A stretch of DNA of 49,057 nt from Bacteroidales bacterium (lineage in GTDB: Bacteria; Bacteroidota; Bacteroidia; Bacteroidales; UBA10428): positions 1-49,057 of the forward strand of contig DATGXG010000054.1 in the NCBI GenBank assembly GCA_035299085.1. Direction: 5' to 3'. Shown here piece after piece: positions 17,820 through 25,879 of this stretch. Within the stretch, counting starts at the first letter, position 1, and each line of letters begins with the position of its first letter. The notes under the pieces are model-generated. The model worked only from the letters and a program-made list of their open reading frames with translations. It searched no databases and was not told the origin of the DNA. A program made the translations under genes and the position numbers.

Positions 17820-18737
17820 ATGCCAACAGAATTCCGTAGTCGCATCACCTCCTACCTGCCTGTTATCGCCGCCATGCTCTTTTGGAGTTTCAGCTTTATC
17901 TGGTACAAGCAGGTGTTTGTTTACTACGGACCGGTTACCCTTATAGTATTCCGGCTTACCCTTGCGATCCCGTTCCTTTTTCTTATATCATTATCTTTTA
18001 AGCGTTTGCAGAAAATTGAAAAAGGTCACCTGCGTTATTTCCTGGGCTTGGCCTTGTTTGAGCCGTTTCTTTACTTTATCGGGGAATGTTACGGGGTAAA
18101 TCGTATTTCGCCGACTCTTGCATCCATCATTATTTCCTTAATTCCGCTTGTAGCTCCAATACCTGCCTGGTATATTTTCAGGGAAAGGTTCACATTTACC
18201 AATTTCATAGGATTATTCATTTCAATGGCAGGGGTCGTCATGGTAATTGCCGGCGAACAGAACGGGAATAATGCTCTGAGCGGGGTACTCTTAATGTTCC
18301 TGGCCGTCATATCCGCAGTCTGCCATTCTGTCTTTGTCAGGAAACTTACTGACAAATACAATACATTTACAATAGTTACCTATCAGAGCACGCTAGGACT
18401 TCTTTATTTTCTTCCCTTGTTTTATTTTCTCGGATTCAGGGAGTTCATCAGCATGAAACATACTTTCACGATGGTTCTTCCCGTTATTAAGCTGGCCATT
18501 TTCGCTTCGTCGTTTGCCTTTTTGTTATTTGTTTATTCGATCCAGCATTTAGGAATGGCCCGTACCAATGTTTTTGTAAATCTTATCCCGGTTTTCACGG
18601 CAGTTCTTTCCTTTATCATTCTGAAAGAGAGTTTCACAGGCCTTAAGGTGGCCGGAATTGTTATTGTGATAGCCGGATTGATATTCAGCCAGTTAAACCG
18701 ACAGGTGAGAATGCTGGCAAAGACAAAAAGAACATAA
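17820..18737 (+). CDS. EamA/DMT family transporter
   Basis: A 305-residue inner-membrane protein with ten predicted membrane helices arranged as two EamA repeats (about 10-145 and 155-295). Each repeat ends in the typical helix after a Glu-bearing loop (FRERFT; LKESFTG). DMT transporters export or import small metabolites such as amino acids or nucleosides; the substrate is not predictable. It is divergent from rpoD. A 52-codon lipoprotein gene follows after 12 bases and probably shares its transcript. Confidence 0.88.
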   Translation: MPTEFRSRITSYLPVIAAMLFWSFSFIWYKQVFVYYGPVTLIVFRLTLAIPFLFLISLSFKRLQKIEKGHLRYFLGLALFEPFLYFIGECYGVNRISPTLASIIISLIPLVAPIPAWYIFRERFTFTNFIGLFISMAGVVMVIAGEQNGNNALSGVLLMFLAVISAVCHSVFVRKLTDKYNTFTIVTYQSTLGLLYFLPLFYFLGFREFISMKHTFTMVLPVIKLAIFASSFAFLLFVYSIQHLGMARTNVFVNLIPVFTAVLSFIILKESFTGLKVAGIVIVIAGLIFSQLNRQVRMLAKTKRT

Positions 18738-18749
18738 TATATTTGTTCC

Positions 18750-18908
18750 ATGAAAATATTGACAACCTTTTTAAATTCCCGGCAGTTCATCCTGCGCCTG
18801 CTGTTTTACGTTCTGTTTATCCTGTTTGTGACGGGAATTCAAAGCTGTGCATCGTCGAAGTATGGACAGGTGCCATGTCCCTGTGAAAAAAGGAGCCATC
18901 ACAGGTAG
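18750..18908 (+). CDS. Small lipoprotein, 52 residues
   Basis: An ATG at 18750 opens 52 codons, ending TAG at 18908. The product has a short basic N-terminus, a strong hydrophobic core (about residues 13-30) and a lipobox-like GIQSC with Cys33. A very short mature part follows, carrying two more Cys in VPCPCEK and a His/Arg-rich end. This layout fits signal peptidase II processing to a peptide of about 20 residues. It lies 12 bases after the EamA gene on the same strand and before the rhomboid gene. I cannot name a function; tiny Cys-containing lipoproteins are common in Bacteroidota. Confidence 0.55.
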   Translation: MKILTTFLNSRQFILRLLFYVLFILFVTGIQSCASSKYGQVPCPCEKRSHHR

Positions 18909-18934
18909 CCCTTTCCTTTGATCATCCTTATTTC

Positions 18935-18942
18935 TATCTTTG
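18935..18942 (+). promoter_or_regulatory. Candidate -7 box (TATCTTTG) for the rhomboid gene
   Basis: This is a perfect TAnnTTTG match 29 bases before the TTG start at 18971. A TTTG lies at 18917-18920, but the 14-base spacing is shorter than the usual 19-21. Its position supports a start at 18971 rather than at the downstream ATG. Confidence 0.45.
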
Positions 18943-18970
18943 TAACCTGAACCGCGCAAAAACGAGATAG

Positions 18971-19669
18971 TTGATACCATTACGAGATACAATACCGTCA
19001 CGAAGCTTTCCTATAGTCAATGTCATGCTGATCCTTGTCAATGTGGGAGTTTTCCTTTTCGGTGTTTTTGTACTCGACAGCAAGCAGGCCGAACAGATGA
19101 TTTTCAAATACGGTCTGATCCCCGATCATATCCGCCTTTCTGAAGTAGGAAGCATATACCAGCTGCGAACCGACATTTTACGGCCATTCCTTACCAATAT
19201 GTTTTTGCACGGAGGCTGGGGGCATATCATTTCAAACATGTGGATCCTGTTTATTTTTGGTGATAACGTCGAAGACCGAATGGGAAAAGTAAGGTATTTC
19301 CTGTTTTATATTCTGTGCGGACTTATAGCCAGCTTCACCCATTTTATACTGCACCGTAATTCTCCCATTCCTGCAATCGGCGCATCGGGTGCCATATCCG
19401 GCGTTATGGCGGCTTATATGATTATGTTTCCGAAAAGCACTATTGTTTCTTTTGTTCCGGTGTTCATCATTCCGCTTTTCATTCCCATTCCGGCACTGAT
19501 CTTCATCGGGCTTTGGTTTTTAATCCAGCTGTTGAGCGGAACCACATCCCTGATGCTTTCGAATGCCGCCACAGGAATAGCTTTCTGGGCACATATAGGT
19601 GGCTTTATAGGCGGACTTCTTCTGTATCGCTACTTTGATTCTGCGAAAGGGCGTGCCTGGTATCAGTAA
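18971..19669 (+). CDS. Rhomboid family intramembrane serine protease
   Basis: A 232-residue inner-membrane protease of six to seven helices that cleaves membrane-spanning substrates. The hallmark sites are HGGWGHIISNM (L1 loop and helix 2), the catalytic Ser139 in GASGAISG and the catalytic His208 in AHIGGFIGG. The start is TTG at 18971, because the residues it adds (IPLRDTIPSRSFPIVN) are the conserved N-terminus of Bacteroidota rhomboids. The first ATG would remove them. Its stop codon at 19667-19669 abuts, with no spacer, the stop codon of the convergent glycoside hydrolase gene. Confidence 0.94.
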   Translation: MIPLRDTIPSRSFPIVNVMLILVNVGVFLFGVFVLDSKQAEQMIFKYGLIPDHIRLSEVGSIYQLRTDILRPFLTNMFLHGGWGHIISNMWILFIFGDNVEDRMGKVRYFLFYILCGLIASFTHFILHRNSPIPAIGASGAISGVMAAYMIMFPKSTIVSFVPVFIIPLFIPIPALIFIGLWFLIQLLSGTTSLMLSNAATGIAFWAHIGGFIGGLLLYRYFDSAKGRAWYQ

Positions 19670-21712
19670 CTATTCGGTTTTCGCAACTTCTAATAGCAGG
19701 TTCCGTTTGAACTGCACATTTATTTTCGGATTCGAAGCGTCAACAACACCCAGCTCCCGCTTATTTACATAATCCGTAACGCGGTATTTTCCTGTACCTA
19801 ATCCTCTCAATTCAATTTCGCCATTCCAGTCGGGATTGTAAAAGGCGTAATAAAAGGTGTCGTTCTTGACGATTACATGAGTTTCCGGTTTATCATACCC
19901 GATATCATACAATGAACCCAGGTAAGTGCCTGTGGGAAGCATTTTCTGATTGTAAATTGAAATCCATTCTTTCCAGGTTTTTTCTTTTTCAGGTGTCAGA
20001 ACAAAATGGCCTTCGGTTACATAAGGATTGTCTTTCGGCCAGGTGAATTTCGTTCCGAGCACACCGCCTATTCCGATCTGTGTTCCGAAATCATCACCTC
20101 CGTCGCTCAGTTCAACATGATCGGCATAATAAGCTCTCTTTCCCAATAAGGCTTTGTAGGTTTTTCCTTTCAGCCTGATCTGCCAGCTCGATGTGGGATC
20201 TGAAGCCACGGTCTGGTTAGTCCAGGGCATATTGAAAAACGACATGGCATCACCGCACGGGCAAATCTGCAGAACGGCGTTGGGTTTGTATGTATGAGCC
20301 GTTTCATAAATCATTTTAAAAAACTCCGGTAGTTTTTCGAACGACTCCATCGGATCGCTGAGGTTATGGTTCCCATAATCAGGAGGAACACAGTTCAGAT
20401 GCTGGCCGTCCATTTTGAGACCGTCAAAATCCCAGTCCTTTAAAAACATCCGCACAACACCCTGTGTGTGATCGATTGTCTTTTTGTATACAGGCGACAT
20501 ATAATAGCTGTTCCACCAGGTGATATACTGGGGAGCCCCATCGCTTGTTTCCAGAATGATGTCAGGGTTTTCGGTGAGCAGTTTGCTTCCGGGATCTACA
20601 GCCAGCGGGGCCCACCATAATTTGGCTTTTAATCCCATGCTATGTATTTTATCAACCAGTTTCCGCATATCGGCATCACCGTCCGGAAATTTATCCTGTA
20701 CCACATCCCAGTCACCTTCGGCCTGCTGGTACCCGTCATCTATATCAACCCACTTCAGTCCAAGTTCCTTAACCTTTGGCAGAGTTCCCAACACCTCGGC
20801 AACGGTGAACTTTCTCATGTAGCCCCAGGCGCACCAAACGGCCTCGTAGGCATCTTTTTCCACGGGTGCCAGTTTGATTCCTGAAGCCTGCATGTATTTT
20901 GAATACGCCTGCAGCGAACTGAAACAATCTTTCTGATGTACCATCACAAAGCTTCCATAGGTCTTGAGTGTGTCTCCCGGCGCAAGCACAGCCTTTTCAG
21001 GATAATCATATTGAAGTGCGACATGTACGTCGTCCTCGTATTTATTTTTCGAAACAGGCAATGAAACCATTCTCGGCACGAGATCAGTATGTCCTATGGC
21101 AATTCCTGCGTCACGGCGCCATACATCAGAAACAGGAATGCCTCCGCCGTAATCGGAATTATTCATTCCCATGAAGTTCTTTTGAAAGAATGTAGAATCA
21201 ACCGGTAAAATCCAATCTTTCCGGGCAGATGTTGAACTTCCCTGGAATGACCAGAAAGCCGGCGTATCGCCGTTACCATTAACTGTGTAGGCATGGTTCA
21301 CCCATTTGGTGATGTCCAACTCCTTATTGCCGCGGTTAGTATAGCTCACATTGTAAAAAGCCATACCTGGAAAGGAATCCAGAACAGTCACAGTTACCTT
21401 TTTTTCAAGCCGGTATCCGTATTTTTCAAATATGCCTGTAAGAACAGTGCTTTTACCTTTTCCCTGTTTAATTTCAAGATCAGTGGATTTAACTGATTTT
21501 AAACCGAACAGGTCCGCTTTGAATTCCGGCGTTTCAATGTATTCTGAATTCATAAAGCCGGTCATCAGCGGTTTCTGTTCTGATTTGCTCCTGATCGTGC
21601 TTTGCATCTGCTTATTGAATTCGATCCTCAGGTCACCGCTTTCAATTACGGTTACCCTGTTGCATGAAAACACGGTAAAACCCAAAAGGCACAAGAATGT
21701 AAGGTTCTTCAT
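19670..21712 (-). CDS. Alpha-galactosidase-like glycoside hydrolase lipoprotein (clan GH-D)
   Basis: A 680-residue protein starting at the ATG at 21712, where a lipoprotein signal peptide ends at LLGFTVFSC (Cys17); longer in-frame starts run through the previous gene. An N-terminal beta-sandwich precedes a TIM barrel with WVDIDDGYQ, LWWAPLAVDPGS, the likely nucleophile Asp435 in DGLKMDGQ, and the likely acid/base Asp505 in VASDPTSSWQIR. This order matches GH36/GH27-type melibiases. Substrates in the clan include alpha-galactosides and alpha-N-acetylgalactosaminides. It is the last gene of the agaS operon, 7 bases after the amidohydrolase gene, so galactose- or galactosamine-ended glycans are the natural guess. 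The exact GH family is uncertain. Confidence 0.85.
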   Translation of the reverse strand: MKNLTFLCLLGFTVFSCNRVTVIESGDLRIEFNKQMQSTIRSKSEQKPLMTGFMNSEYIETPEFKADLFGLKSVKSTDLEIKQGKGKSTVLTGIFEKYGYRLEKKVTVTVLDSFPGMAFYNVSYTNRGNKELDITKWVNHAYTVNGNGDTPAFWSFQGSSTSARKDWILPVDSTFFQKNFMGMNNSDYGGGIPVSDVWRRDAGIAIGHTDLVPRMVSLPVSKNKYEDDVHVALQYDYPEKAVLAPGDTLKTYGSFVMVHQKDCFSSLQAYSKYMQASGIKLAPVEKDAYEAVWCAWGYMRKFTVAEVLGTLPKVKELGLKWVDIDDGYQQAEGDWDVVQDKFPDGDADMRKLVDKIHSMGLKAKLWWAPLAVDPGSKLLTENPDIILETSDGAPQYITWWNSYYMSPVYKKTIDHTQGVVRMFLKDWDFDGLKMDGQHLNCVPPDYGNHNLSDPMESFEKLPEFFKMIYETAHTYKPNAVLQICPCGDAMSFFNMPWTNQTVASDPTSSWQIRLKGKTYKALLGKRAYYADHVELSDGGDDFGTQIGIGGVLGTKFTWPKDNPYVTEGHFVLTPEKEKTWKEWISIYNQKMLPTGTYLGSLYDIGYDKPETHVIVKNDTFYYAFYNPDWNGEIELRGLGTGKYRVTDYVNKRELGVVDASNPKINVQFKRNLLLEVAKTE

Positions 21713-21719
21713 GGCTGTA

Positions 21720-22817
21720 TTACTTAATGATTGCCGAGGCATTTTTGTTATAAATTTTTCGGAGCACCTCAGGAGAAAGGCCGAATCCCTGTAACGGCCA
21801 GTGATAGTTGAATTGTGATATTTCATAGAAATGCTCATCGTTGGTTTCAAGGATCCTGAAGGTAATACGGTACATTGAAGAATTAAATCCCATATCGGTT
21901 CCGTAAACGACCTTATCCTGGTGCTTTTCAATAAACGATTTCATATACCTCGGAATGGTAGCCGTTTCAGCATATCGAGCTGAAATATCGGAATAGAAAT
22001 TCGGGTATTTATCGAGCATAACGCCGAGCCTGTCAAGGTCATGCATCAGGTTTGCGTAATGGCAGGCGATAAACGTTGTTTTCGGATTTTCCTTAACCGC
22101 ATTTTCAAGGGTGTTTACCAGTTCATCCAGGTCAAGCAAACCGGGGAGTGAAGCATCTATCTTCCATTCGATGGCATTCATCAGTCCGTCGTTCGTTGAA
22201 TCCATCTTTTCATACATCCAGATGGGATCGGCCACATGGATGTTGATGGGCATATTGAGTTCAGCACATTTCTGAAAAAGAGGTTTCATCCTGTAATCGT
22301 CAAGATGGAGTCCGACTCCTGCAACCGGTTCTGAATAGAGTTCCCCATATCCCTTATCGCCCAGTTCGCCAACGCCTTTGGCCCCCATTTTATGGCAGCG
22401 TTCAAGTTCTTTTACAGCGGAAGCCGGAAATGCAGGGGTGTTGTAACCGGTGTAATCGAATCCGCACCAAAGATCAAAACGGTCTTTGTACTTTGAATAA
22501 GCTTTTATAAGCGAATCGAATTTGGCACCTGTTGCCATTGTAAGCACAATAGTCTTTTGTATGCCGCATGAATCCATGATTTTAACCCATTCATCAATTT
22601 CAGATGCACTAGTTGCGTAGGCATGTGAGTGCATATCAATTACCGGGAATGCCGCCTTCTGAACATGGGTTTCAGGAATCTTATAAATCGACCTGGGCCT
22701 GTAATTCCTGAGCAGAATATCCTGCGGGTCCTGAGAGAATCCCCTGAAGCTTAAAGTGATTCCGAATAAAACAAGTAACAGGGTCCGGTATGTAAGGTGG
22801 TGAAGAACGGTTTTCAT
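21720..22817 (-). CDS. Exported amidohydrolase-family metal-dependent hydrolase
   Basis: A 365-residue TIM-barrel protein of the amidohydrolase-2 (COG2159-like) group. From the ATG at 22817 it has a signal peptide (MKTVLHHLTYRTLLLVLFG through FRGFSQ). Metal ligands are suggested by VIDMHSHAY (His63, His65), a mid-chain INIHVADP, FIACHYANL and the C-terminal VYGTDMGF. Relatives hydrolyse C-N, C-O or lactone bonds or decarboxylate aromatics. A start three codons earlier is also open and would overlap the aldolase gene; the ATG chosen lies one base after its TGA. It is fifth in the agaS operon. Its export argues against a role as the cytoplasmic GalNAc-6-phosphate deacetylase. Confidence 0.85.
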   Translation of the reverse strand: MKTVLHHLTYRTLLLVLFGITLSFRGFSQDPQDILLRNYRPRSIYKIPETHVQKAAFPVIDMHSHAYATSASEIDEWVKIMDSCGIQKTIVLTMATGAKFDSLIKAYSKYKDRFDLWCGFDYTGYNTPAFPASAVKELERCHKMGAKGVGELGDKGYGELYSEPVAGVGLHLDDYRMKPLFQKCAELNMPINIHVADPIWMYEKMDSTNDGLMNAIEWKIDASLPGLLDLDELVNTLENAVKENPKTTFIACHYANLMHDLDRLGVMLDKYPNFYSDISARYAETATIPRYMKSFIEKHQDKVVYGTDMGFNSSMYRITFRILETNDEHFYEISQFNYHWPLQGFGLSPEVLRKIYNKNASAIIK

Positions 22818-22818
22818 A

Positions 22819-23637
22819 TCAGGCATTATTAATGATTTCCAATTTGTTTTTAATGAGTTGAACTACGGATTGAGTGGCTTTCGGAAATACAACCCGAAGG
22901 TCAATTTCTTCATTTCCTGCGAGAGTTTCCTGCAGAGCACGCATGAAAGCATTTTTAGTTTCTGTTGCAAGGTTCACTTTACAAATACCGTTCCGGATAG
23001 CCTCCTGAAGCATGGCATCAGGAATTCCTGAACTGCCGTGAAGAACCAGCGGCGAGGTGACGGATTTGCTGATCCGTGAAAGAAGCTCAATTTCCAGTTT
23101 CGGGGCTTTTTTATAGAATCCGTGTGCCGAACCTATTGCCACGGCCAGGGCATCCACCCCTGTTGCCGAGACAAATTCTGACGCTTCTTCAGGCTGCGTA
23201 AAAGTCCCGGTCATGTCCTGTCCCAGTTTGGCCACAAAGCCCAGTTCGGCTTCAACATTTACATGATGCTTTTTTGCCAGTTCAACAGCTTCCTGTGTGA
23301 TCCGGATGTTTTCAGCGAAAGGTTTTTCGCTTGCATCAATCATTACCGAGTCAAAGCCATTTTCCAGGCATTGTTTCACCATGCTAACCGAACTTCCATG
23401 ATCCAGGTGCAGCCAACCTTCAACATCGTATTCCCTCAGAGCATTCTTTGCCATGGCACTGGCAACGCCGATGCCCAGGTACCGTATCGAACTCTCTGAA
23501 AGCTGCAGGATTACAGGAAGTTTTAATTCCGAAGCAGCAGTAAGAATTCCTGAAAGGGTTTCGAAATTATAAAAGTTGGCGGCCAGGATGGCTTTTCTTT
23601 CCTTTTTAAGCTGTTGAAGTTTTTCGCTGAGCGTCAT
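22819..23637 (-). CDS. gatY: Class II ketose-bisphosphate aldolase, tagatose/fructose type
   Basis: A 272-residue zinc aldolase that should cleave tagatose 1,6-bisphosphate (or fructose 1,6-bisphosphate) to dihydroxyacetone phosphate and glyceraldehyde 3-phosphate. Catalytic Asp79 and zinc ligand His80 are in HLDHGSS, Glu131 is in VEAELG, and zinc ligands His172 (GSAHG) and His200 (LHGSSG) follow. The phosphate-binding KVNLATE is at about 220-226. The start overlaps the kinase stop (ATGA), and a gatZ-like gene is two genes upstream. GatY/KbaY aldolases need the GatZ/KbaZ partner for stability, which favours the tagatose assignment over glycolytic FBA. Confidence 0.9.
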   Translation of the reverse strand: MTLSEKLQQLKKERKAILAANFYNFETLSGILTAASELKLPVILQLSESSIRYLGIGVASAMAKNALREYDVEGWLHLDHGSSVSMVKQCLENGFDSVMIDASEKPFAENIRITQEAVELAKKHHVNVEAELGFVAKLGQDMTGTFTQPEEASEFVSATGVDALAVAIGSAHGFYKKAPKLEIELLSRISKSVTSPLVLHGSSGIPDAMLQEAIRNGICKVNLATETKNAFMRALQETLAGNEEIDLRVVFPKATQSVVQLIKNKLEIINNA

Positions 23638-24590
23638 GGTTTAAAGGTATAGTTGAAATTTTCGGCGGCAATTCGGGTTACCAGCTCAGTGTTTTCAAAC
23701 GCTCCTGTCCCGCCTGCCCGGGTAGTGTTAATTGCTCCGGTAAGTGCACCCAGTTCAAGGCATTTTTTAAATTGCTCGCCGCTGATAAAACCTTTTATAA
23801 AGCCTGCATTAAAGCTGTCGCCTGCTCCTATACAGTCGACAATATGGTTGTTCAGAAACACAGGCTGGCTTACCACGTTTTTCCCGTCCCAGCCGATCGC
23901 TCCATCGCTGCCGTTTTTAACAACCACCAGGTTGGCAAAGGGTTTCAGTTTATGGATTCCTTCCTCAATGCTTGTAGTTTTTGTCATGTGCTGCAGTTCC
24001 TGCGAATTGGGAAGGAATACATCCACATATGGCAATAATTCCTGTAAAGGTATCTCCCACTTTTCTTCGGGGTCCCATTGGGTATCCAGCGAGGTTGTCA
24101 ATCCCAGTTCCTTTGCCCTCTGAAACAGGCTGCATATGTCCTTCCGGATTCCGGGCTGAAGAAAATACGATGAAAAATGAAGATGGCGGGCACCGGCAAT
24201 AAAATTGAAATCAACATCTTTCATACTAAGCTCGTTCATGGCACCGGGGTAAGTCACATTAGCCCTGTCCTGATCATAGTTGAGTACTACGGTGGCACCT
24301 GTACTGCTGGTGGATGAAACGGCAACCTGGCGGGTATTGACATGCCGGCGGTTTAAACTATCAATCACAACGCGCGCGAAATTATCATTGCCCACTTTTC
24401 CGATGAAAGCGGTTTTAACCGAAAGTGCACTGAGGTTACTGGCGAAGATAGCGGAAGAGCTGCCAAGCACGACATCCATTGTGTTGGCGATGATTTCCTT
24501 TCCGATAGCCGGAAAGCCTTCGATCTGATTCAGAATGATGTCTACATTCAGTTCACCGACAACAACAACATCCGTTTCTTTATGACTCAT
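23634..24590 (-). CDS. PfkB-family carbohydrate kinase (likely tagatose-6-phosphate kinase)
   Basis: A 318-residue ribokinase-fold kinase. The N-terminal substrate motif GELNVD (12-17), a lid with VVLGSSSAIFASNLSAL, and the ATP/anion-hole signature DCIGAGDSFNAGF with catalytic Asp258 are all present. PfkB members phosphorylate sugars, sugar phosphates or nucleosides. The neighbours (isomerase upstream, class II aldolase downstream with ATGA overlap) suggest phosphorylation of tagatose 6-phosphate to the 1,6-bisphosphate. A free-sugar kinase role cannot be excluded, since no other kinase is in the operon. Confidence 0.88.
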   Translation of the reverse strand: MSHKETDVVVVGELNVDIILNQIEGFPAIGKEIIANTMDVVLGSSSAIFASNLSALSVKTAFIGKVGNDNFARVVIDSLNRRHVNTRQVAVSSTSSTGATVVLNYDQDRANVTYPGAMNELSMKDVDFNFIAGARHLHFSSYFLQPGIRKDICSLFQRAKELGLTTSLDTQWDPEEKWEIPLQELLPYVDVFLPNSQELQHMTKTTSIEEGIHKLKPFANLVVVKNGSDGAIGWDGKNVVSQPVFLNNHIVDCIGAGDSFNAGFIKGFISGEQFKKCLELGALTGAINTTRAGGTGAFENTELVTRIAAENFNYTFKP

Positions 24591-24596
24591 GATTAT

Positions 24597-25874
24597 CTAA
24601 ATTAATTCTTTTAAAAGATTAGTAAGGCCCGTTAAATTAAATTTACAAAAGTAGCGATCCATGGCACTTTCAATCTTTGATTCCACAATATTATCCGGTT
24701 CAATTCCCTGCATGGAGAGGTTCCTGTAAAGTTTTGCTCTTTCGGCCAGCACTTCAGCGTCTTCCCAAATATACCGGCAGCATGTGCGTATCAGCCAGTC
24801 GCGCCGCTCTGCCGAATTCGCAAAGAAGTCATCCGCGTTTTCCCCGTCATGAAGCCATTTTTTCCATCGCCCTGAACGGATCACTGCATTCTGCAATGTT
24901 TCACGAATCATTGCTGTTTTAGCTATTTTGCCTTCATTATTAAGATTCATCTGCAGATTTTCCAGCTCACAAAGCGCCTCATATTCCATCTCAGTGAATT
25001 CAGGGCCTATGTTGGCGGCTCCCATACCCGAAGCAGGGTATTCCTCAGGATTGCTTACATTGTCGGAATAGTGGCCTTTAATAAGGCTGCCGTATTCCGC
25101 TGCAATGTGAACCAGGTCCGAAGCTACAGCCGGATCAAATGTGGTGGTATGCAGGTCAGTTCCTACTTTACCTACAACAAAGCAGGGCCACACGTCGTCA
25201 AGTCCATTTTGACGTAATCCATGTTTCAGTTTTTCAAGAAATCTCCTGAAAATTCGAAGATCAGCAAGCCCTCCATGGACTTCCTCTGTACCAACCTCGT
25301 AGGCTATACGGGGGTATCCGCCATTTCGCCTGAAGTTTTCAGCATGGGTAATGAGTTCGACGGTTCTGTCAGCAACCACATCAATTGAAATGACGGTACC
25401 TTTCGAAAGGGTTATGTCAATTGTCGGATCCACGTGTAACAGATCATAACCGGCGTCAATTGAAGCTTCGAACGATTTTTTAACAGCATTCATGCTATCG
25501 GCAAAGCTCCATTTCTCACGTGCCTGTTGATCCTTTAACCAGGGACCGCCGTGGTCAACCGCAATGATGACAGGCACCGTGACATTCAAATTACGGGCCT
25601 GTAACCGGATGGTCTTTACAAATTCATGCTGCGTAAGCCCTGTATAACCTCCGTCAATATCCACCTGGTTGAGGGTGGCGGCGAATTTAACCGGTGAATT
25701 ATTTCTTTTGGCCGATTTCAGAGCCGAACGGATTACTGTGATTGAGTTCGGGCATGCAGCAAAGATAGTACGGCGGAGGCCGGTTTTCGCTTCAATTCCT
25801 TTTATTTGCTTCAGCAAATAATCCATATATGAAACATCCGCTGAAGCAGCGGCTTTCCTTAATTCTGGGTCCAT
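24597..25874 (-). CDS. gatZ: Tagatose-bisphosphate aldolase non-catalytic subunit (GatZ/KbaZ-like)
   Basis: About 425 residues of the GatZ/KbaZ family, a barrel protein that supports the GatY/KbaY aldolase. Recognisable segments are NQVDIDGGYTGLT (about 75), VIIAVDHGGPWLKDQ, DAGYDLLHVDPTIDI and YEVGTEEVHGG. The ATG at 25874 (MDPELRKAA) is chosen. A TTG three codons earlier (25883) would overlap the SIS-gene stop as TTGA and is a real alternative in so compact an operon. The PfkB gene follows after 6 bases. From general knowledge the family has no proven separate catalysis. Confidence 0.9.
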   Translation of the reverse strand: MDPELRKAAASADVSYMDYLLKQIKGIEAKTGLRRTIFAACPNSITVIRSALKSAKRNNSPVKFAATLNQVDIDGGYTGLTQHEFVKTIRLQARNLNVTVPVIIAVDHGGPWLKDQQAREKWSFADSMNAVKKSFEASIDAGYDLLHVDPTIDITLSKGTVISIDVVADRTVELITHAENFRRNGGYPRIAYEVGTEEVHGGLADLRIFRRFLEKLKHGLRQNGLDDVWPCFVVGKVGTDLHTTTFDPAVASDLVHIAAEYGSLIKGHYSDNVSNPEEYPASGMGAANIGPEFTEMEYEALCELENLQMNLNNEGKIAKTAMIRETLQNAVIRSGRWKKWLHDGENADDFFANSAERRDWLIRTCCRYIWEDAEVLAERAKLYRNLSMQGIEPDNIVESKIESAMDRYFCKFNLTGLTNLLKELI

Positions 25875-25879
25875 CCCGA

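Noticed and set aside
18971..19025. Rhomboid start at the downstream ATG
   Set aside because: That would delete the conserved N-terminal segment IPLRDTIPSRSFPIVN; the TTG at 18971 follows a perfect -7 box at suitable distance.
21720..22817. Amidohydrolase as the missing GalNAc-6-phosphate deacetylase (AgaA)
   Set aside because: It belongs to a different amidohydrolase subgroup and carries a signal peptide, so it would not meet a cytoplasmic sugar phosphate.
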